A DNA stretch of 58,491 nucleotides, from the IMG/VR virus record IMGVR_UViG_3300009177_000010, positions 1-58,491 of that record; one strand, written 5' to 3'. Position numbers and translations under genes: made by a program. Source of the stretch: a virus. Shown here piece by piece: positions 42,107 through 51,193 of the stretch. Position 1 is the stretch's first letter; every line of letters starts with the position of its first letter. The notes under the pieces were generated by a model. It searched no databases and was not told the DNA's origin. It was given only the letters and a program-made list of their open reading frames with translations.

Positions 42107-43570
42107 TTAGTACCCCATGCCTCGGTCCTTGACGCTACGTGCGGCACCATGGCGGCGCGGCTGATCCACAATCGGCAGCTTCCAGTGGTTCGCATCAGCG
42201 TTGACCAGGTAGCGAGTGGCATCCATCAAATGGTCGTTCTCTTTGACGATCTTGCCTTTTTCGTCGCGGCGGTACACGCGATACTCGGCTTTCCAGCTTT
42301 GCAGTGACTTGAAGACCTTGAGGCGCCCGGTGGATGCGCGCTGCCATACTTCCAGAATGCCGGATTCGACGCCGTTGTTCGCGATGTTCAGGCTGAGGCC
42401 TAGGTCTTTATAGTTCTGTAGCAACTGTTCGCCGTCGCGCTGAGCCCTGCCACGTGCTGCCGGGTCGATCTCTCCTGAGATGCGGCCGCGCGCTTTGATG
42501 GCATCTGCATGGATAGATGGCTCAGCCTGCCCGCGGTAATGCTCCGAGTAGAGATAGATGATATCGGCGTCGCGGTCCCATGCCCCGAAGACAGCAGCCG
42601 TGCGGTTCCAACCCACATCCAGGCCGTAGAGGCGCGTCCAGTGCTTCGGAATGGCGAAGTCATCCACGAACAGCATGTCTTCTTACACTGGGTATATCGC
42701 GCCAGCACCAAGGCTCGGAATGCCCTTTGATCTGGCATCGCGAAGATATGGCGGCGTCTCGGCCAGCATCAGCTTCTTCTGCTGCTCGGAGAGGTGGGGC
42801 ACATCGTCCCAGCCGGCCATCACCATCGCACGCTCGCCAGTCACGGCCACGCCTTCGCTGATCTCACCATCAGGCAGGTAGGTCATGACGACCGGCGTCA
42901 GGCCGCGCAGGGGCGTGAACGTCTCCATCAGAATGCCATTGGTGGTCATCAAGCGCAGGATGCATTCGCTGCGGATCGACTCGTTGGATTCCTCATCAAG
43001 CCAGATCACATCCTGTTCCGTACCTTGGAATGATTCGCGGCCCTGGTCGTAGGACTTGAACACGAGGATCGAATCGCCGTCGTAGTTGCCGTCCTGGTCG
43101 TAATGCTTGACCGTCAGCGTGTCGACCGCCTCTGGCACGCCTGACTTCGAGGTCCACTTGACGATGTCCTCTTTCGGGATCAGACCGGTGCCAAACTGTC
43201 CCCATGCACCCAGCAGCTTGTTCTGGATAATGTCACGTACCGATTTGCCGGTGTCGCCGGCCGCCCATGAGCGCACCGGAGCATCGAACAACGCACCTTC
43301 CCACCACGCCGGATAACGGCCGGTCAGGTGCAGCGCCATCTCATAGCCGCCACCGCCCTCGGTCTTGCCGACCCGATTAGCAGCCATGAAGCAGCGGATG
43401 GACAGCTTCTGCCCCAGCTTGAAGAACAGCATATGCTTGGCGTACAGCTCGCGGCGCAGCGGTCCAGTCGCCGGGTAATAGCTAAACAGCTTGTGCGTAT
43501 TGAACCATTCCGCCTTGGCGTCTAGTGCCATGGCCAGGGAAACGCGTGGGTCGAGGGCTTCCAGGTCCAT
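42107..43570 (-). CDS. terL: Terminase large subunit, interrupted by an in-frame TAA at codon 296
   Basis: 487 codons. Walker A is AANRVGKT (63-70) and Walker B VIWLDEE (188-194); the coupling motif region follows. The ATPase half ends IPSLGAGAIYPV, TAA at 42683-42685, then EDMLFVDDFAIPKHWTRLYG and LDVGWN with the first nuclease Asp (318). Families of this type run from YPV straight into a xED/EED stretch, so it is one gene with a nonsense codon. If the stop is real, the nuclease half would need a restart; the ATG at 42676 has no good ribosome site. It packages DNA and cuts the concatemer. Confidence 0.85.
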
Positions 43571-44184
43571 CAGTGCAGGCTCCCACCCATCAGGCGCTCA
43601 ACCTCTTGGCGCTTGCGCTCGATGAACCGATCGAGCTCATCCGGTTTCATATCAGCGAACGGATTGCGCTGCCGGTTGTCCCGCTCGTACTGCCCGAGGT
43701 GGCGCATGGCCTTGTCGATCGCCGCGTTCTTGTCCCAGAACTTGACCTTCTGTGTATGTCCGATTTGCTTGCGGTCCTTACCTTGCCCTTCGAATAGTGC
43801 ATCCACCTCAATCGAGGCGACACCGGTCGCTACTTCCTCCGGCCACTCGCTGATGGGGATCATCACGCCGTTGGCATCGAAGACCTTGCGCGGGTCGGAA
43901 TAGACGATTTTGGCCAGCTGCGCCAGCACATCCTCAGTGCGCAACCGGAACTTATCGGCAATTACTTTCTTTCGTGCAGCTAGCTCAGAAGAAACTTTCA
44001 CGTCATTTAACAAACGACTTCCTTGCGATGCTGCAGTTTTTGGGCTGTACCCAGCTTCGATAACTGCCTGCCGAGCGTTACCGCCATTGGCAATATAAGC
44101 TTCGACGAAGAGGCTGCGGCGTTCAGGTGTGGCATCTTGGCCGGTGCCTGGCTTGCTGGGCGGCTGGGTCTGTTTCTTCTTCAT
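43570..44184 (-). CDS. terS: Terminase small subunit (Terminase_2 type)
   Basis: 204 residues. The segment RSLFVEAYIANGGNARQAVIEAGYS with SQGSRLLNDVKV is the helix-turn-helix of Terminase_2 small subunits. A long C-terminal helical part includes RFIERKRQEVERLMGG. It recognises phage DNA for packaging. The start has GAGGATGAATC before it, and the stop overlaps the terL start (TGATG). Confidence 0.85.
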   Translation of the reverse strand: MKKKQTQPPSKPGTGQDATPERRSLFVEAYIANGGNARQAVIEAGYSPKTAASQGSRLLNDVKVSSELAARKKVIADKFRLRTEDVLAQLAKIVYSDPRKVFDANGVMIPISEWPEEVATGVASIEVDALFEGQGKDRKQIGHTQKVKFWDKNAAIDKAMRHLGQYERDNRQRNPFADMKPDELDRFIERKRQEVERLMGGSLH

Positions 44185-44307
44185 GATTCATCCTCTCGGC
44201 GGGGCCTTAGCGCGGCCATTTGGAATTTTATTGCTCGCGGCTCGCTGAGCGAATCGCATTTAAGGCCATTTCCGGCGCTTCTTTGCGCAATATTATTGCT
44301 CAGTTTT

Positions 44308-44541
44308 CTATTTCTTTGAGTTCTGCTGCTTCCATACAATGAAGTTCACCACGTTCTCAGCGTTGCCGCCCAGTCCGAACATGCTCTCACCGCAGGACTG
44401 GCAGGTATGGCCGGAGCCTGGCGGCAGCTGTTCGTAGCTCAGATCGAACAGCGGGGAGGATAGGAAGCGCTGGCCCGGCACAGGCTTATCGGTCATCAGG
44501 AAGGCCGGGGCGCCGCAGGCGCGGTGAAGGTAGGCGTACAT
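44308..44541 (-). CDS. Zinc-ribbon protein, tandem paralogue B
   Basis: 77 residues starting MYAYLHRACGAPAFLMTDKP, with CQSCG in the second half. The start and the CxxC spacing match the protein of the next gene upstream, so the two are tandem duplicates. Ends in TAG. Function unknown. Confidence 0.6.
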   Translation of the reverse strand: MYAYLHRACGAPAFLMTDKPVPGQRFLSSPLFDLSYEQLPPGSGHTCQSCGESMFGLGGNAENVVNFIVWKQQNSKK

Positions 44542-44754
44542 TCAGGGCTCCGTGATTTCTTGAATGTGCTTGCGGCGCAGGAAAGCGGCCCACATCGGCG
44601 CGCCGCAGGATTCACAGACCATGTCAGCGCCGTATTCCATCGGTGTGCGGTCCAGGTGCAGAATGCCCTTCGAGGTATGTGGCGCGCGCGGACCTGGAAT
44701 TTCCGTCAGCAGAAACGCTGGTTTGCCGCAGTCTGGATGGATGTAGGCGTACAT
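44542..44754 (-). CDS. Zinc-ribbon protein, tandem paralogue A
   Basis: 70 residues starting MYAYIHPDCGKPAFLLTEIP, with CESCG in the second half: a single zinc-ribbon-like unit. It abuts paralogue B with no gap. Function unknown. Confidence 0.6.
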   Translation of the reverse strand: MYAYIHPDCGKPAFLLTEIPGPRAPHTSKGILHLDRTPMEYGADMVCESCGAPMWAAFLRRKHIQEITEP

Positions 44755-44757
44755 GGC

Positions 44758-45069
44758 TCAGCCCTCAGCTTTGAACAACACAGGAAACTGGCGCATTGAA
44801 TTCAGCATCTGCTGTAGATGAATGCGGTTTCGTTCTTCCTCCAGGCGCTCGCGCTCTGTCTTGTGTGGCTCAATGGTGACGGAATAGCATTTACCATCTA
44901 CTTCGACCAGTACAGCCCCAGTATGAACATCGACGCGCACTGTCATATCGTCAGCAATACGGCTCAAAGCATGCGCAATTTTTCGCTCCGCTATGCGGGC
45001 TGAATGGTTCCACATTTCCAGCATGGTTGCAGTAGCGTGCGCGTGTGGATTGTTGAATCTGTCGCTCAT
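44758..45069 (-). CDS. Hypothetical late protein
   Basis: 103 residues. Helical first half, a short beta stretch (RVDVHTGAVLVEVDGKCYSV) and a charged coiled end. No family recognised. Confidence 0.55.
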   Translation of the reverse strand: MSDRFNNPHAHATATMLEMWNHSARIAERKIAHALSRIADDMTVRVDVHTGAVLVEVDGKCYSVTIEPHKTERERLEEERNRIHLQQMLNSMRQFPVLFKAEG

Positions 45070-45081
45070 GGCAGCCTCTAC

Positions 45082-45285
45082 TCAGCGCACGTCCGAGGCG
45101 CAGTAGTTCACGCCGGACTTGGTCGGATAGTCGGCGCTCTGCTGCGCGCCTGGCGATGCCCGGTAGCCCTGCATCAGCTCCGAAAGCGTCTGCCTCGCGC
45201 GCTCACGGCGGAGTGGTTCCACGGCATCAATGCGCTGCTCGCGCATGACCTGCTGGTACTGCTCAATTGTCATGATCTGCATCAC
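45082..45285 (-). CDS. Small hypothetical protein
   Basis: 67 residues, Gln/Arg-rich helix and a short polar tail. Overlaps the upstream gene by four bases. Not recognised. Confidence 0.5.
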   Translation of the reverse strand: MMQIMTIEQYQQVMREQRIDAVEPLRRERARQTLSELMQGYRASPGAQQSADYPTKSGVNYCASDVR

Positions 45286-45623
45286 GCTCTCCTTACGGTT
45301 TTGACCATGCGCTTGACCGCTTCGACAGGCATGCGTGCCTGCTTGGCGATCTGGCGCAGCTGTTTCTTCTGGGCCTTGGCGGCTTCGATGGCGGCGTTGT
45401 GCTGGTTGATGTGCTGGCGCTGGGCAGCGCGCTGCAGCTCGTCATCTGGCATGGCTGCCATCTTCTGCTCCATGCCAGCCAGCATGCCATTCAGCACCTT
45501 CTGGTCCATCAGGCGCTGGACTTCGACGGGGTGGTTCAGCCACGCGGTCAGTGGGTCGATGCCAGACAGCGTGGCCGGATCGGCGCCACGGTCCAGAATG
45601 ATGATGCCTTCGTTCGATTTCAC
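45282..45623 (-). CDS. Hypothetical helical protein
   Basis: 113 residues; an N-terminal segment with DPLTAWLNHPVEVQRLMDQK and a long Gln/Ala/Lys helix. Overlaps both neighbours by four bases. Not recognised. Confidence 0.55.
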   Translation of the reverse strand: MKSNEGIIILDRGADPATLSGIDPLTAWLNHPVEVQRLMDQKVLNGMLAGMEQKMAAMPDDELQRAAQRQHINQHNAAIEAAKAQKKQLRQIAKQARMPVEAVKRMVKTVRRA

Positions 45624-46189
45624 GTCGGCTCCTTGCGCGGCTTGATCGCGATGTTCAGCACTTCGGCCAGGTCTTCCGTGCTGTGGCTCTGCACCATGCC
45701 ACCACGGGTGAACTTCAAGCCCTCGCGGTCAATCAGCAGGGTGTCGAAGTCGTAGGTCACGATGGCACGTGGGTAGGTCAGCGTCAGCCGGCCAAAGATC
45801 GTGAAGCGGGCTTCGAAGATGCGGCGCGCTTCGGCCAGGATATTGGCGAAGTCCGGGATATTGCACGGGTAGACGCCGAGGCGCATCATGCGCGCCACGT
45901 TCAGCAACTCTTCCAGGTTCTCTGCGGTGGCCGCACGCTCGCGCAGCTGGACAGCGCAGGCAGCCAGTTGCTCGGTCTGATCCATGAGCACCACGAAGCC
46001 GAGACAGCCTCGCTCTCCCATTGGATCGCTGTGGGAGCGCTGACCTGGACTCACATCGTGCCAGCGGATTTCCTTATTGTCGGCCAGCGGCAGCAGCTCG
46101 CGCACCGCCTGCTGGCGTGTGACCTCATCGTGGAAGTGGCGCCATGCGACCGTCACGCCGTCGTCATCCTTGAACTGGCTCAGGTTCAT
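45620..46189 (-). CDS. Hypothetical late protein
   Basis: 189 residues, mixed alpha/beta (FVVLMDQTEQLAACAVQLRE, then PDFANILAEARRIFEARFTI). No motif recognised. Four-base overlaps on both sides show one translationally coupled operon. Confidence 0.55.
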   Translation of the reverse strand: MNLSQFKDDDGVTVAWRHFHDEVTRQQAVRELLPLADNKEIRWHDVSPGQRSHSDPMGERGCLGFVVLMDQTEQLAACAVQLRERAATAENLEELLNVARMMRLGVYPCNIPDFANILAEARRIFEARFTIFGRLTLTYPRAIVTYDFDTLLIDREGLKFTRGGMVQSHSTEDLAEVLNIAIKPRKEPT

Positions 46190-46608
46190 TTGAAGACCTT
46201 TCGAATGCCCATACCCTGCTGCTGGCTACGCAGACTGCCGGAGCCATAGCCCTGCATCATGTCGTCCATGGCAGAGCCCTGGTCCATGCCCTGGTCACCC
46301 TGCATCGGCAGCTGGCCATTGTTCTTATACGCCTGCATGGCAAGGTGCATGGCCTGCTCAAACGAGTTCACGGGAATCTTGGTTTCCTCGGATTCCTCAT
46401 CCTCGCCTTCAGCCTCACCAGCGGCGCCCATCTGGCCCTCTTCTTCGATGCCTTCTTCTTCGCCATTCTCCATCTCGATGCAGACGGACTTGGCCTGGTT
46501 GTTGGCGTCGACGTAAATCTTGATGCAGTAGCCGCCTTCTTCCTCGTCACCGCTCATGTCCGAACTGTTGCCGGTATCGCCATCGCCGTACAGTTCATCG
46601 GTTTGCAT
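46186..46608 (-). CDS. Highly acidic hypothetical protein
   Basis: 140 residues from an ATG at 46608 with GGAG upstream. The first 85 residues are strongly acidic (many Glu/Asp runs), the rest is Gln/Met/Gly-rich. Acidic proteins can mimic DNA, but there is no specific evidence here. First gene after the hairpin at 46653. Confidence 0.55.
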   Translation of the reverse strand: MQTDELYGDGDTGNSSDMSGDEEEGGYCIKIYVDANNQAKSVCIEMENGEEEGIEEEGQMGAAGEAEGEDEESEETKIPVNSFEQAMHLAMQAYKNNGQLPMQGDQGMDQGSAMDDMMQGYGSGSLRSQQQGMGIRKVFK

Positions 46609-46652
46609 GCTGTTCTCCTGTGAAATTTCTAACTTGGAATATGTTAGCAAAG

Positions 46653-46686
46653 AAATAGCCGCAAGGCTTTCGCGATGCGGCTATTT
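46653..46686 (-). terminator. Hairpin between the fibre-like gene and the acidic gene
   Basis: AAATAGCCGCA (46653-46663) and TGCGGCTATTT (46676-46686) are perfect complements around a 12-base loop. On the - strand TATTTCTTTG follows, so partial termination is plausible between the 46729 gene and the genes downstream. Confidence 0.55.
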
Positions 46687-46728
46687 GGGGTGGCTCGTTG
46701 GGAAAGCCGGGGAGGGAATTACAGTGTA

Positions 46729-47802
46729 CTACAGCAACACTTCCTGTGAGGGGCGCGCGGTAAATGTCGGCGTCCATGTTGTATTTTCCGTCACCAGCTG
46801 CACCCATGTGCCGGCCGGCGCAATGCCTGTCAGGGTGCCAGTAGCGTTCTGGGTAATCGCCAGGCCAATGGTGAGCGTGCCCGTGTTGCCATTCACGAAG
46901 CGCGCCATCTCTTGCGCGCCGGTCGTGCACGTGTTGTTCGTATAGGTGCGCAGGTAGACGGTGCCGGTCTGGCCACCGCTCAGTGTCAAGGCAGTCGAAA
47001 TATCCACCGCGTAGGTCACGAAGGCGTCGCGCGTGCTGCTGATCTGGAAGCAGGTATTCAGGCTGCGCGTGCTGTAGCTGAAACTGCGCGTGGTGCCAGC
47101 CGTGACGCGGCCCTGCGCATCCGTGGTCAAGCCGCTATAGGTGCCTGCCGTACCGGTGCTGGGTAGGCTGATGGTGCCGCTGCCGGTGATCGTGCCGCCA
47201 GATAGGCCAGTGCCTGCCGTGATGCTGGTGACGGTGCCATTGCCCGTCCCGGCGCCGATCGCTGTGCGCGCGACTGCGGCATCGCTGGCAGTCACCAGGC
47301 TGCGCCCAGTGGTCGTGCTATTGCTGATATCCGCTGCCAGGTGCGTATGCGCCGATGGCATGAAGGTGGACGGAATGCCGGTCAGGCTGGTGTACATGCC
47401 GTCGAACAGCGTTGGCAGGCCGATCAGATCGACATAAGAGCCGCTGAAGTTGCTGGTACCTGCACCGATGGCAGAGCGCGCAGCGGAGCCGTCCGCTGCC
47501 GTCATCAGCGCCTGCCCGGTGCTGGTGGTGCCGCTGATCTGCGCCGCGCTGACGGCCACGTTCAGGGTGGTCCCACTACGCGACAGCCCGGTGCCGAGCT
47601 TGCTGTATTCCGGACCGTTGTTGGTGCCGTTATAGGTGACCAGCTGGTCGACCGCGCCGTCGGGCACGACGTAATATGTGATGGTGCCGTTGTTGGCGGG
47701 ATTGCGCTGCTTGAACTCCATCGAGTCGGCAGTAGGCGTGGTGCTCTGGGCGATAGCTGCACCGGCCAGCGCCAGCAGCAGCCCTGCGAGAATCCGTTTC
47801 AT
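46729..47802 (-). CDS. Fibre-like protein with a Sec signal peptide
   Basis: 357 residues. Residues 1-18 form a clear signal peptide (basic MKR, hydrophobic core, AIA-QS). The rest looks like a phage fibre: repeated motifs such as GTSNFSGSYVDLIGLPTLF, then GIPSTFMPSAHTHLAADISN and GTGNGTVTSITAGTGLSG, which are common in fibre shafts. A signal peptide on such a protein is odd. It may be a periplasmic or surface protein with fibre-like folds. Ends in TAG. Confidence 0.6.
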   Translation of the reverse strand: MKRILAGLLLALAGAAIAQSTTPTADSMEFKQRNPANNGTITYYVVPDGAVDQLVTYNGTNNGPEYSKLGTGLSRSGTTLNVAVSAAQISGTTSTGQALMTAADGSAARSAIGAGTSNFSGSYVDLIGLPTLFDGMYTSLTGIPSTFMPSAHTHLAADISNSTTTGRSLVTASDAAVARTAIGAGTGNGTVTSITAGTGLSGGTITGSGTISLPSTGTAGTYSGLTTDAQGRVTAGTTRSFSYSTRSLNTCFQISSTRDAFVTYAVDISTALTLSGGQTGTVYLRTYTNNTCTTGAQEMARFVNGNTGTLTIGLAITQNATGTLTGIAPAGTWVQLVTENTTWTPTFTARPSQEVLL

Positions 47803-47812
47803 GGTCTTCTCC

Positions 47813-48091
47813 TTATTGTTTGAATACTTTGGCGCGCAGCGTGCCTGACGCCAGGTTGATGTCGGCGCCGCTGCCGTTGTACAGCACCACGGTCACCGTA
47901 TCGGTGGCGCTCACGTAAGCCGTCATCGTGATGCCTTGCAGCGATAGGCTGAAGGATGCCGCAGCGAAGTCCCCAAGCGCAGCGCCGGGCACCGAAATGG
48001 TGGTGGTGGTCTGCGTGCCGCCGACGATATTGGGCGCATCATACGTGGCGGAAGCAGTTGCCAGAGCGGTGACGGTGTAAAGCGGCCACAT
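47813..48091 (-). CDS. Small beta-rich virion-type protein
   Basis: 92 residues, Thr/Ala/Ser-rich (IVGGTQTTTTISVPGAALGD), likely a beta sandwich. Between two structural genes. Similar in character to the gene at 48901. Role unknown. Confidence 0.5.
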   Translation of the reverse strand: MWPLYTVTALATASATYDAPNIVGGTQTTTTISVPGAALGDFAAASFSLSLQGITMTAYVSATDTVTVVLYNGSGADINLASGTLRAKVFKQ

Positions 48092-48103
48092 AGTCGATCT
48101 CCT

Positions 48104-48883
48104 TCATGTTTTCTCGTAAAAGCCGTTCCACTCAGCCGTGCAAGTCGGGTTGCTGCCGGAGGCATCCGTGATGCGCAGGTCGAACAAGGACTTTTCCGGG
48201 ATGGTGATGGGCGGATCGGCCATGTGCGGATAGGGGGTCCCGTTCGAGTTGCCGATGATGAGCGGCATGAAGCCGCATGCTCCGGCTGCGTTGAAGAAGG
48301 CGAACCAGGTGCGCATCTGCGCAAACTGGGCCGAGCCACCACCCGCACTGCCCACGTTGATGAACAGCTGCGGGATGATCAGCGTGAAGCCGGCCGGCAC
48401 CACGTGGGGAGCATGGTAGGCCACGCCGCAGCCCGCCAGGATGATGCCGTAGGTGACGGTCCCCGCCAGGTTCTCCAGAATGATGTTGCCGACGTTGGTG
48501 CCTACGGACCCGGCCGTCAGCCCGCGCATGCCGTTGTTGCCCAGCAGCTCGGTGCCAATCGGGACCGGAGTGGTACCGTTCAGGGTGAAGACGTTTGGCG
48601 TCAGCTCAGCGTAGTTGCCATCAATCGGCGCCAGTTGCAGGGTGCGCATGCCGGTGCCTGCTGCGGAATCATTCGCGCTGGTGCTGCGCAGCTGCATCTG
48701 GGTCGGCGTGGTGGGGAATGGATATAACCCCGTGCCGCCGAAGCAGCTCACTGGCGCTGTCACCGTGGGCGTGCCAAGTGCGCCGTTAAAGCCAATGCCG
48801 CTGGAGCGGCGGTACAGATTGGGGAATTTGTTGCGGGAGATGTAGGTGCCCCATCCGATGGAAACATCCGTTGGGTAGGTCAT
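48104..48883 (-). CDS. Virion-type structural protein
   Basis: 259 residues, Gly/Thr/Asn-rich with mostly beta character. It has no repeats or known motif. By its place it belongs to the first late transcription unit. A tail or capsid surface role is only a guess. Confidence 0.5.
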   Translation of the reverse strand: MTYPTDVSIGWGTYISRNKFPNLYRRSSGIGFNGALGTPTVTAPVSCFGGTGLYPFPTTPTQMQLRSTSANDSAAGTGMRTLQLAPIDGNYAELTPNVFTLNGTTPVPIGTELLGNNGMRGLTAGSVGTNVGNIILENLAGTVTYGIILAGCGVAYHAPHVVPAGFTLIIPQLFINVGSAGGGSAQFAQMRTWFAFFNAAGACGFMPLIIGNSNGTPYPHMADPPITIPEKSLFDLRITDASGSNPTCTAEWNGFYEKT

Positions 48884-48900
48884 GGCCGCCTCCCAAGTCG

Positions 48901-49179
48901 CTAACGCAGGTTCCAGGTATCCGCATTGGCCCCGGTGATGCGGATCACGCGGATCGGCGAGCGGATGCTGACATTCACCATGTTGGCGGTGGTGGCGTCA
49001 TAAGTCGGCGTGTAGAAGTTGACGCCATCGGTCGACAGTTCTATCAGACGCCCACCGGCTGCGCTGGTCAGGGTCATAGTGGCCGGCAGTGTCAGATCGG
49101 CCGCGCCGATGACGAAAGGCGTGCCACTGGTCAACGTGCCGAATTTGAAGTTGGCGGTGCTGGTGCTGGCGCTCGTCAT
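48901..49179 (-). CDS. Small beta-rich virion-type protein (first late gene)
   Basis: 92 residues from an ATG at 49179 (GGGAGATTGCC upstream). Thr/Ala-rich, ending NADTWNLR and TAG. It is the first gene after the terminator at 49274, so a late promoter should lie at 49180-49270; I see only weak candidates there, such as TAAAAT near 49220. Confidence 0.5.
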   Translation of the reverse strand: MTSASTSTANFKFGTLTSGTPFVIGAADLTLPATMTLTSAAGGRLIELSTDGVNFYTPTYDATTANMVNVSIRSPIRVIRITGANADTWNLR

Positions 49180-49273
49180 GGCAATCTCCCTTTGCGCGAA
49201 GGTTAAGAAGTGTTGCCAACATTTTACGCGCCATATACCACCAGTTATCGATTGTGACGACAGGAAAACAAAA

Positions 49274-49300
49274 CGCCGCGTCCATTGCTGGAGCGCGGCG
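49274..49300 (-). terminator. Strong intrinsic terminator ending the leftward early operon
   Basis: CGCCGCG (49274-49280) plus TCCA pair with TGGA plus CGCGGCG (49294-49300), with a TTGC loop. On the - strand TTTTGTTTTCC follows. It separates the accessory early genes from the late genes. Confidence 0.8.
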
Positions 49301-49343
49301 CCTGCTTTACCACTTGGAGGAAGCCCGATTGTAGCGGAACTGC

Positions 49344-49631
49344 TTAGAACTGTGTCGCACCGCTGATGTAGTTTTGCAGCACGACAATCTCTTTCTTGAG
49401 CCGCTCGTTCTCGGCCTGCACTGTGGCGAGCAGATCGCATACATCTTGGTCTTCCCGGCGGCGACCAAGATGTTTGCTGCGCCCGAAGTTATGGCGGCAG
49501 AAGCTGACGATCTCCACGCCGGCCAGCATCACTACTCTGCCGTCCACGTGGCTTCTGTCCCATTTGGCAGCGGCGCGCAACACGCACTCGCTGTCATCCA
49601 GATTAAGTTCCTTTTGTTCGCTCATGTTCAT
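49344..49631 (-). CDS. Hypothetical coiled protein
   Basis: 95 residues from ATG at 49631 (or 49625). Basic His/Arg-rich middle, then a coiled coil (ATVQAENERLKKEIVVLQNY). Last gene before the terminator. Confidence 0.55.
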   Translation of the reverse strand: MNMSEQKELNLDDSECVLRAAAKWDRSHVDGRVVMLAGVEIVSFCRHNFGRSKHLGRRREDQDVCDLLATVQAENERLKKEIVVLQNYISGATQF

Positions 49632-49740
49632 GACCTGTCTCCTTCTGTTCATTGTTGCGGTTTCGCAACGCGTCGGCCAATTTCAACATCTCTCCCAGTA
49701 ACTTAATTTGATTTTTGTCTTCGTCAAGTTCGGCTTTCAT
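49603..49740 (-). CDS. Very short helical peptide
   Basis: 45 residues, charged helix, overlapping the next gene by 29 bases. The ribosome site is weak. Kept because it fills the gap in the right frame order. Confidence 0.3.
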   Translation of the reverse strand: MKAELDEDKNQIKLLGEMLKLADALRNRNNEQKETGHEHERTKGT

Positions 49741-49760
49741 GGACACGCACTGCTGGCAAC

Positions 49761-50822
49761 TCAATCTTTGCCTCCTTTCTCATCGCCCAACGCTGCCCGT
49801 ATGCTGGCAAGCTTCTCTTCAGCGGCGGTGAATTTGGCTTTCCAGTAGTTCACATCCTGGTCATTGGCGAGTTTGGTGAAATCGATGCTTGGCTGTACGT
49901 GCTCAGGGGCGGCAACGGCTCGCATATCCCCGTCATAGAAACACAGGCCATCTGTGGGCAGCACGTCACCCGGCAAGCAGAACATCAGCTTGCCGTCCCG
50001 CGCTATGACCTTGTGGCCTTCGTAACCTGGTGGCGGGAGCAAACGCGCCAGAAATTCATCGACGGTCGGCACGGCTGGCACTTCCTCTGCTTGTGGTGCA
50101 GCGGCGGGAGGGGTGCACTTGGGGCATGGGTAGTAGTCATCAGGCGGGAAGCCTACCGTGCCGTTGTCGCCGCACATGTTGCAGCCGCCAAGCGCCTCAA
50201 CGCGTGCTTCCAGCCGGTAAATTTCGGCATTCAGGTTGTGCACTACGCGGTCGGCAATATCCTTGTCGTATGCGTCGAATGGCTCGCCGCTGCCATCCCA
50301 GCATCGGACATGCCGCCGCGCACCGCTTGCTGTCAGCAAGGTGGTCAGCGGGTGATTAGGTTCTGGCGCTTCCGGTACTGCGCTTGCCTTCGCAGCTTCA
50401 GCCAAAGCGACGTTGCAGGATACGCGCACATATTCATCCAGCTCGGCACGCCAGAATTCCTGCCGTTCGTCATCGTGCTGAAGGCTTCCGACGATGGTGT
50501 CGAGCGTGAATTCAAACGTCATGTCGTCGTTGGTTGAGTCGAGCTTACTTGTGCTGATTGCCTTCGGTGTTTCAGAGGCGGCCAGGACTTCTACGCGCTT
50601 GTGGTTGCTGCGTCCTTTGATGACCATTGACGTGATGAAGTAGTAGTTGCTGCGCTTGTTGTATATCACCTCTTCGGCGTCGGTGCCAGCGTGAAGGATC
50701 TGACTGGCGGTTTCCGCATAGCCGGTGTCGCCAATCCAGAAGCGCAACTTGTCGCCCACCTTCACCTGGCCGGCGCGGGTGACTGGCTGCCAATCGGCAG
50801 CGGGTTTAGTCGTATCGTTCAT
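49761..50822 (-). CDS. Accessory protein with DnaJ-type zinc ribbon
   Basis: 353 residues. CNMCGDNGTVG and YYPCPKC at about 217-240 form one zinc knuckle pair as in DnaJ or similar. The rest is a mosaic: an N-terminal beta part (KVGDKLRFWIGDTGYAETAS), a helical part, and a C-terminal EGHKVIARDGKLMFCLPGD. Mosaic proteins of this kind are usual in Ea22-type accessory regions. Function unknown. Confidence 0.55.
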   Translation of the reverse strand: MNDTTKPAADWQPVTRAGQVKVGDKLRFWIGDTGYAETASQILHAGTDAEEVIYNKRSNYYFITSMVIKGRSNHKRVEVLAASETPKAISTSKLDSTNDDMTFEFTLDTIVGSLQHDDERQEFWRAELDEYVRVSCNVALAEAAKASAVPEAPEPNHPLTTLLTASGARRHVRCWDGSGEPFDAYDKDIADRVVHNLNAEIYRLEARVEALGGCNMCGDNGTVGFPPDDYYPCPKCTPPAAAPQAEEVPAVPTVDEFLARLLPPPGYEGHKVIARDGKLMFCLPGDVLPTDGLCFYDGDMRAVAAPEHVQPSIDFTKLANDQDVNYWKAKFTAAEEKLASIRAALGDEKGGKD

Positions 50823-50989
50823 GCTGTCTCCCTGTAAGCGCGCACGGCACGGCGCATCGAAACTTGATGGAATTTTCGGGCGTGGCGCGACCAGCCTTCA
50901 GCAACCATCGCGCTCTCAACGTCACGACGGCATTGGAGCCACAGCTTGGTGTTGCGGTAGTAGCCGCTTTCATATGTGCTTGGCATCAT
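50819..50989 (-). CDS. Small hypothetical protein
   Basis: 56 residues, Arg-rich and helical, from an ATG at 50989 preceded by CCACTCGGAGAGAG, the shared early leader. Overlaps the zinc-ribbon gene start by four bases. Confidence 0.5.
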   Translation of the reverse strand: MMPSTYESGYYRNTKLWLQCRRDVESAMVAEGWSRHARKFHQVSMRRAVRAYRETA

Positions 50990-51013
50990 CTCTCTCCGAG
51001 TGGGGTGGGGCGG

Positions 51014-51193
51014 CTATTGAGCTTCGCCGCGAAATTTCGGGCATTGCATGATCCAGCCGGCGGAATAGGCACTGCGCGCCCATTGCGGCCACGATAGGCG
51101 CTTCGAGCGACCATCGCTTACACCGAGGCCGCGACTGCGCGCGCTGCGTCCCATGGCCTCGAATGCGCGCTTTCCTGCGAGAGGCTTAGCCAT
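51014..51193 (-). CDS. Small basic protein
   Basis: 59 residues, Arg/Lys/Ser-rich, with two Trp. The ATG at 51193 lies inside the end of the Ea22-like gene. Could bind nucleic acid; no motif. Confidence 0.45.
   Translation of the reverse strand: MAKPLAGKRAFEAMGRSARSRGLGVSDGRSKRLSWPQWARSAYSAGWIMQCPKFRGEAQ

Noticed and set aside
46729-49179. Diversity-generating retroelement acting on the fibre-like genes
   Set aside because: There is no reverse transcriptase and no template/variable repeat pair in the window.
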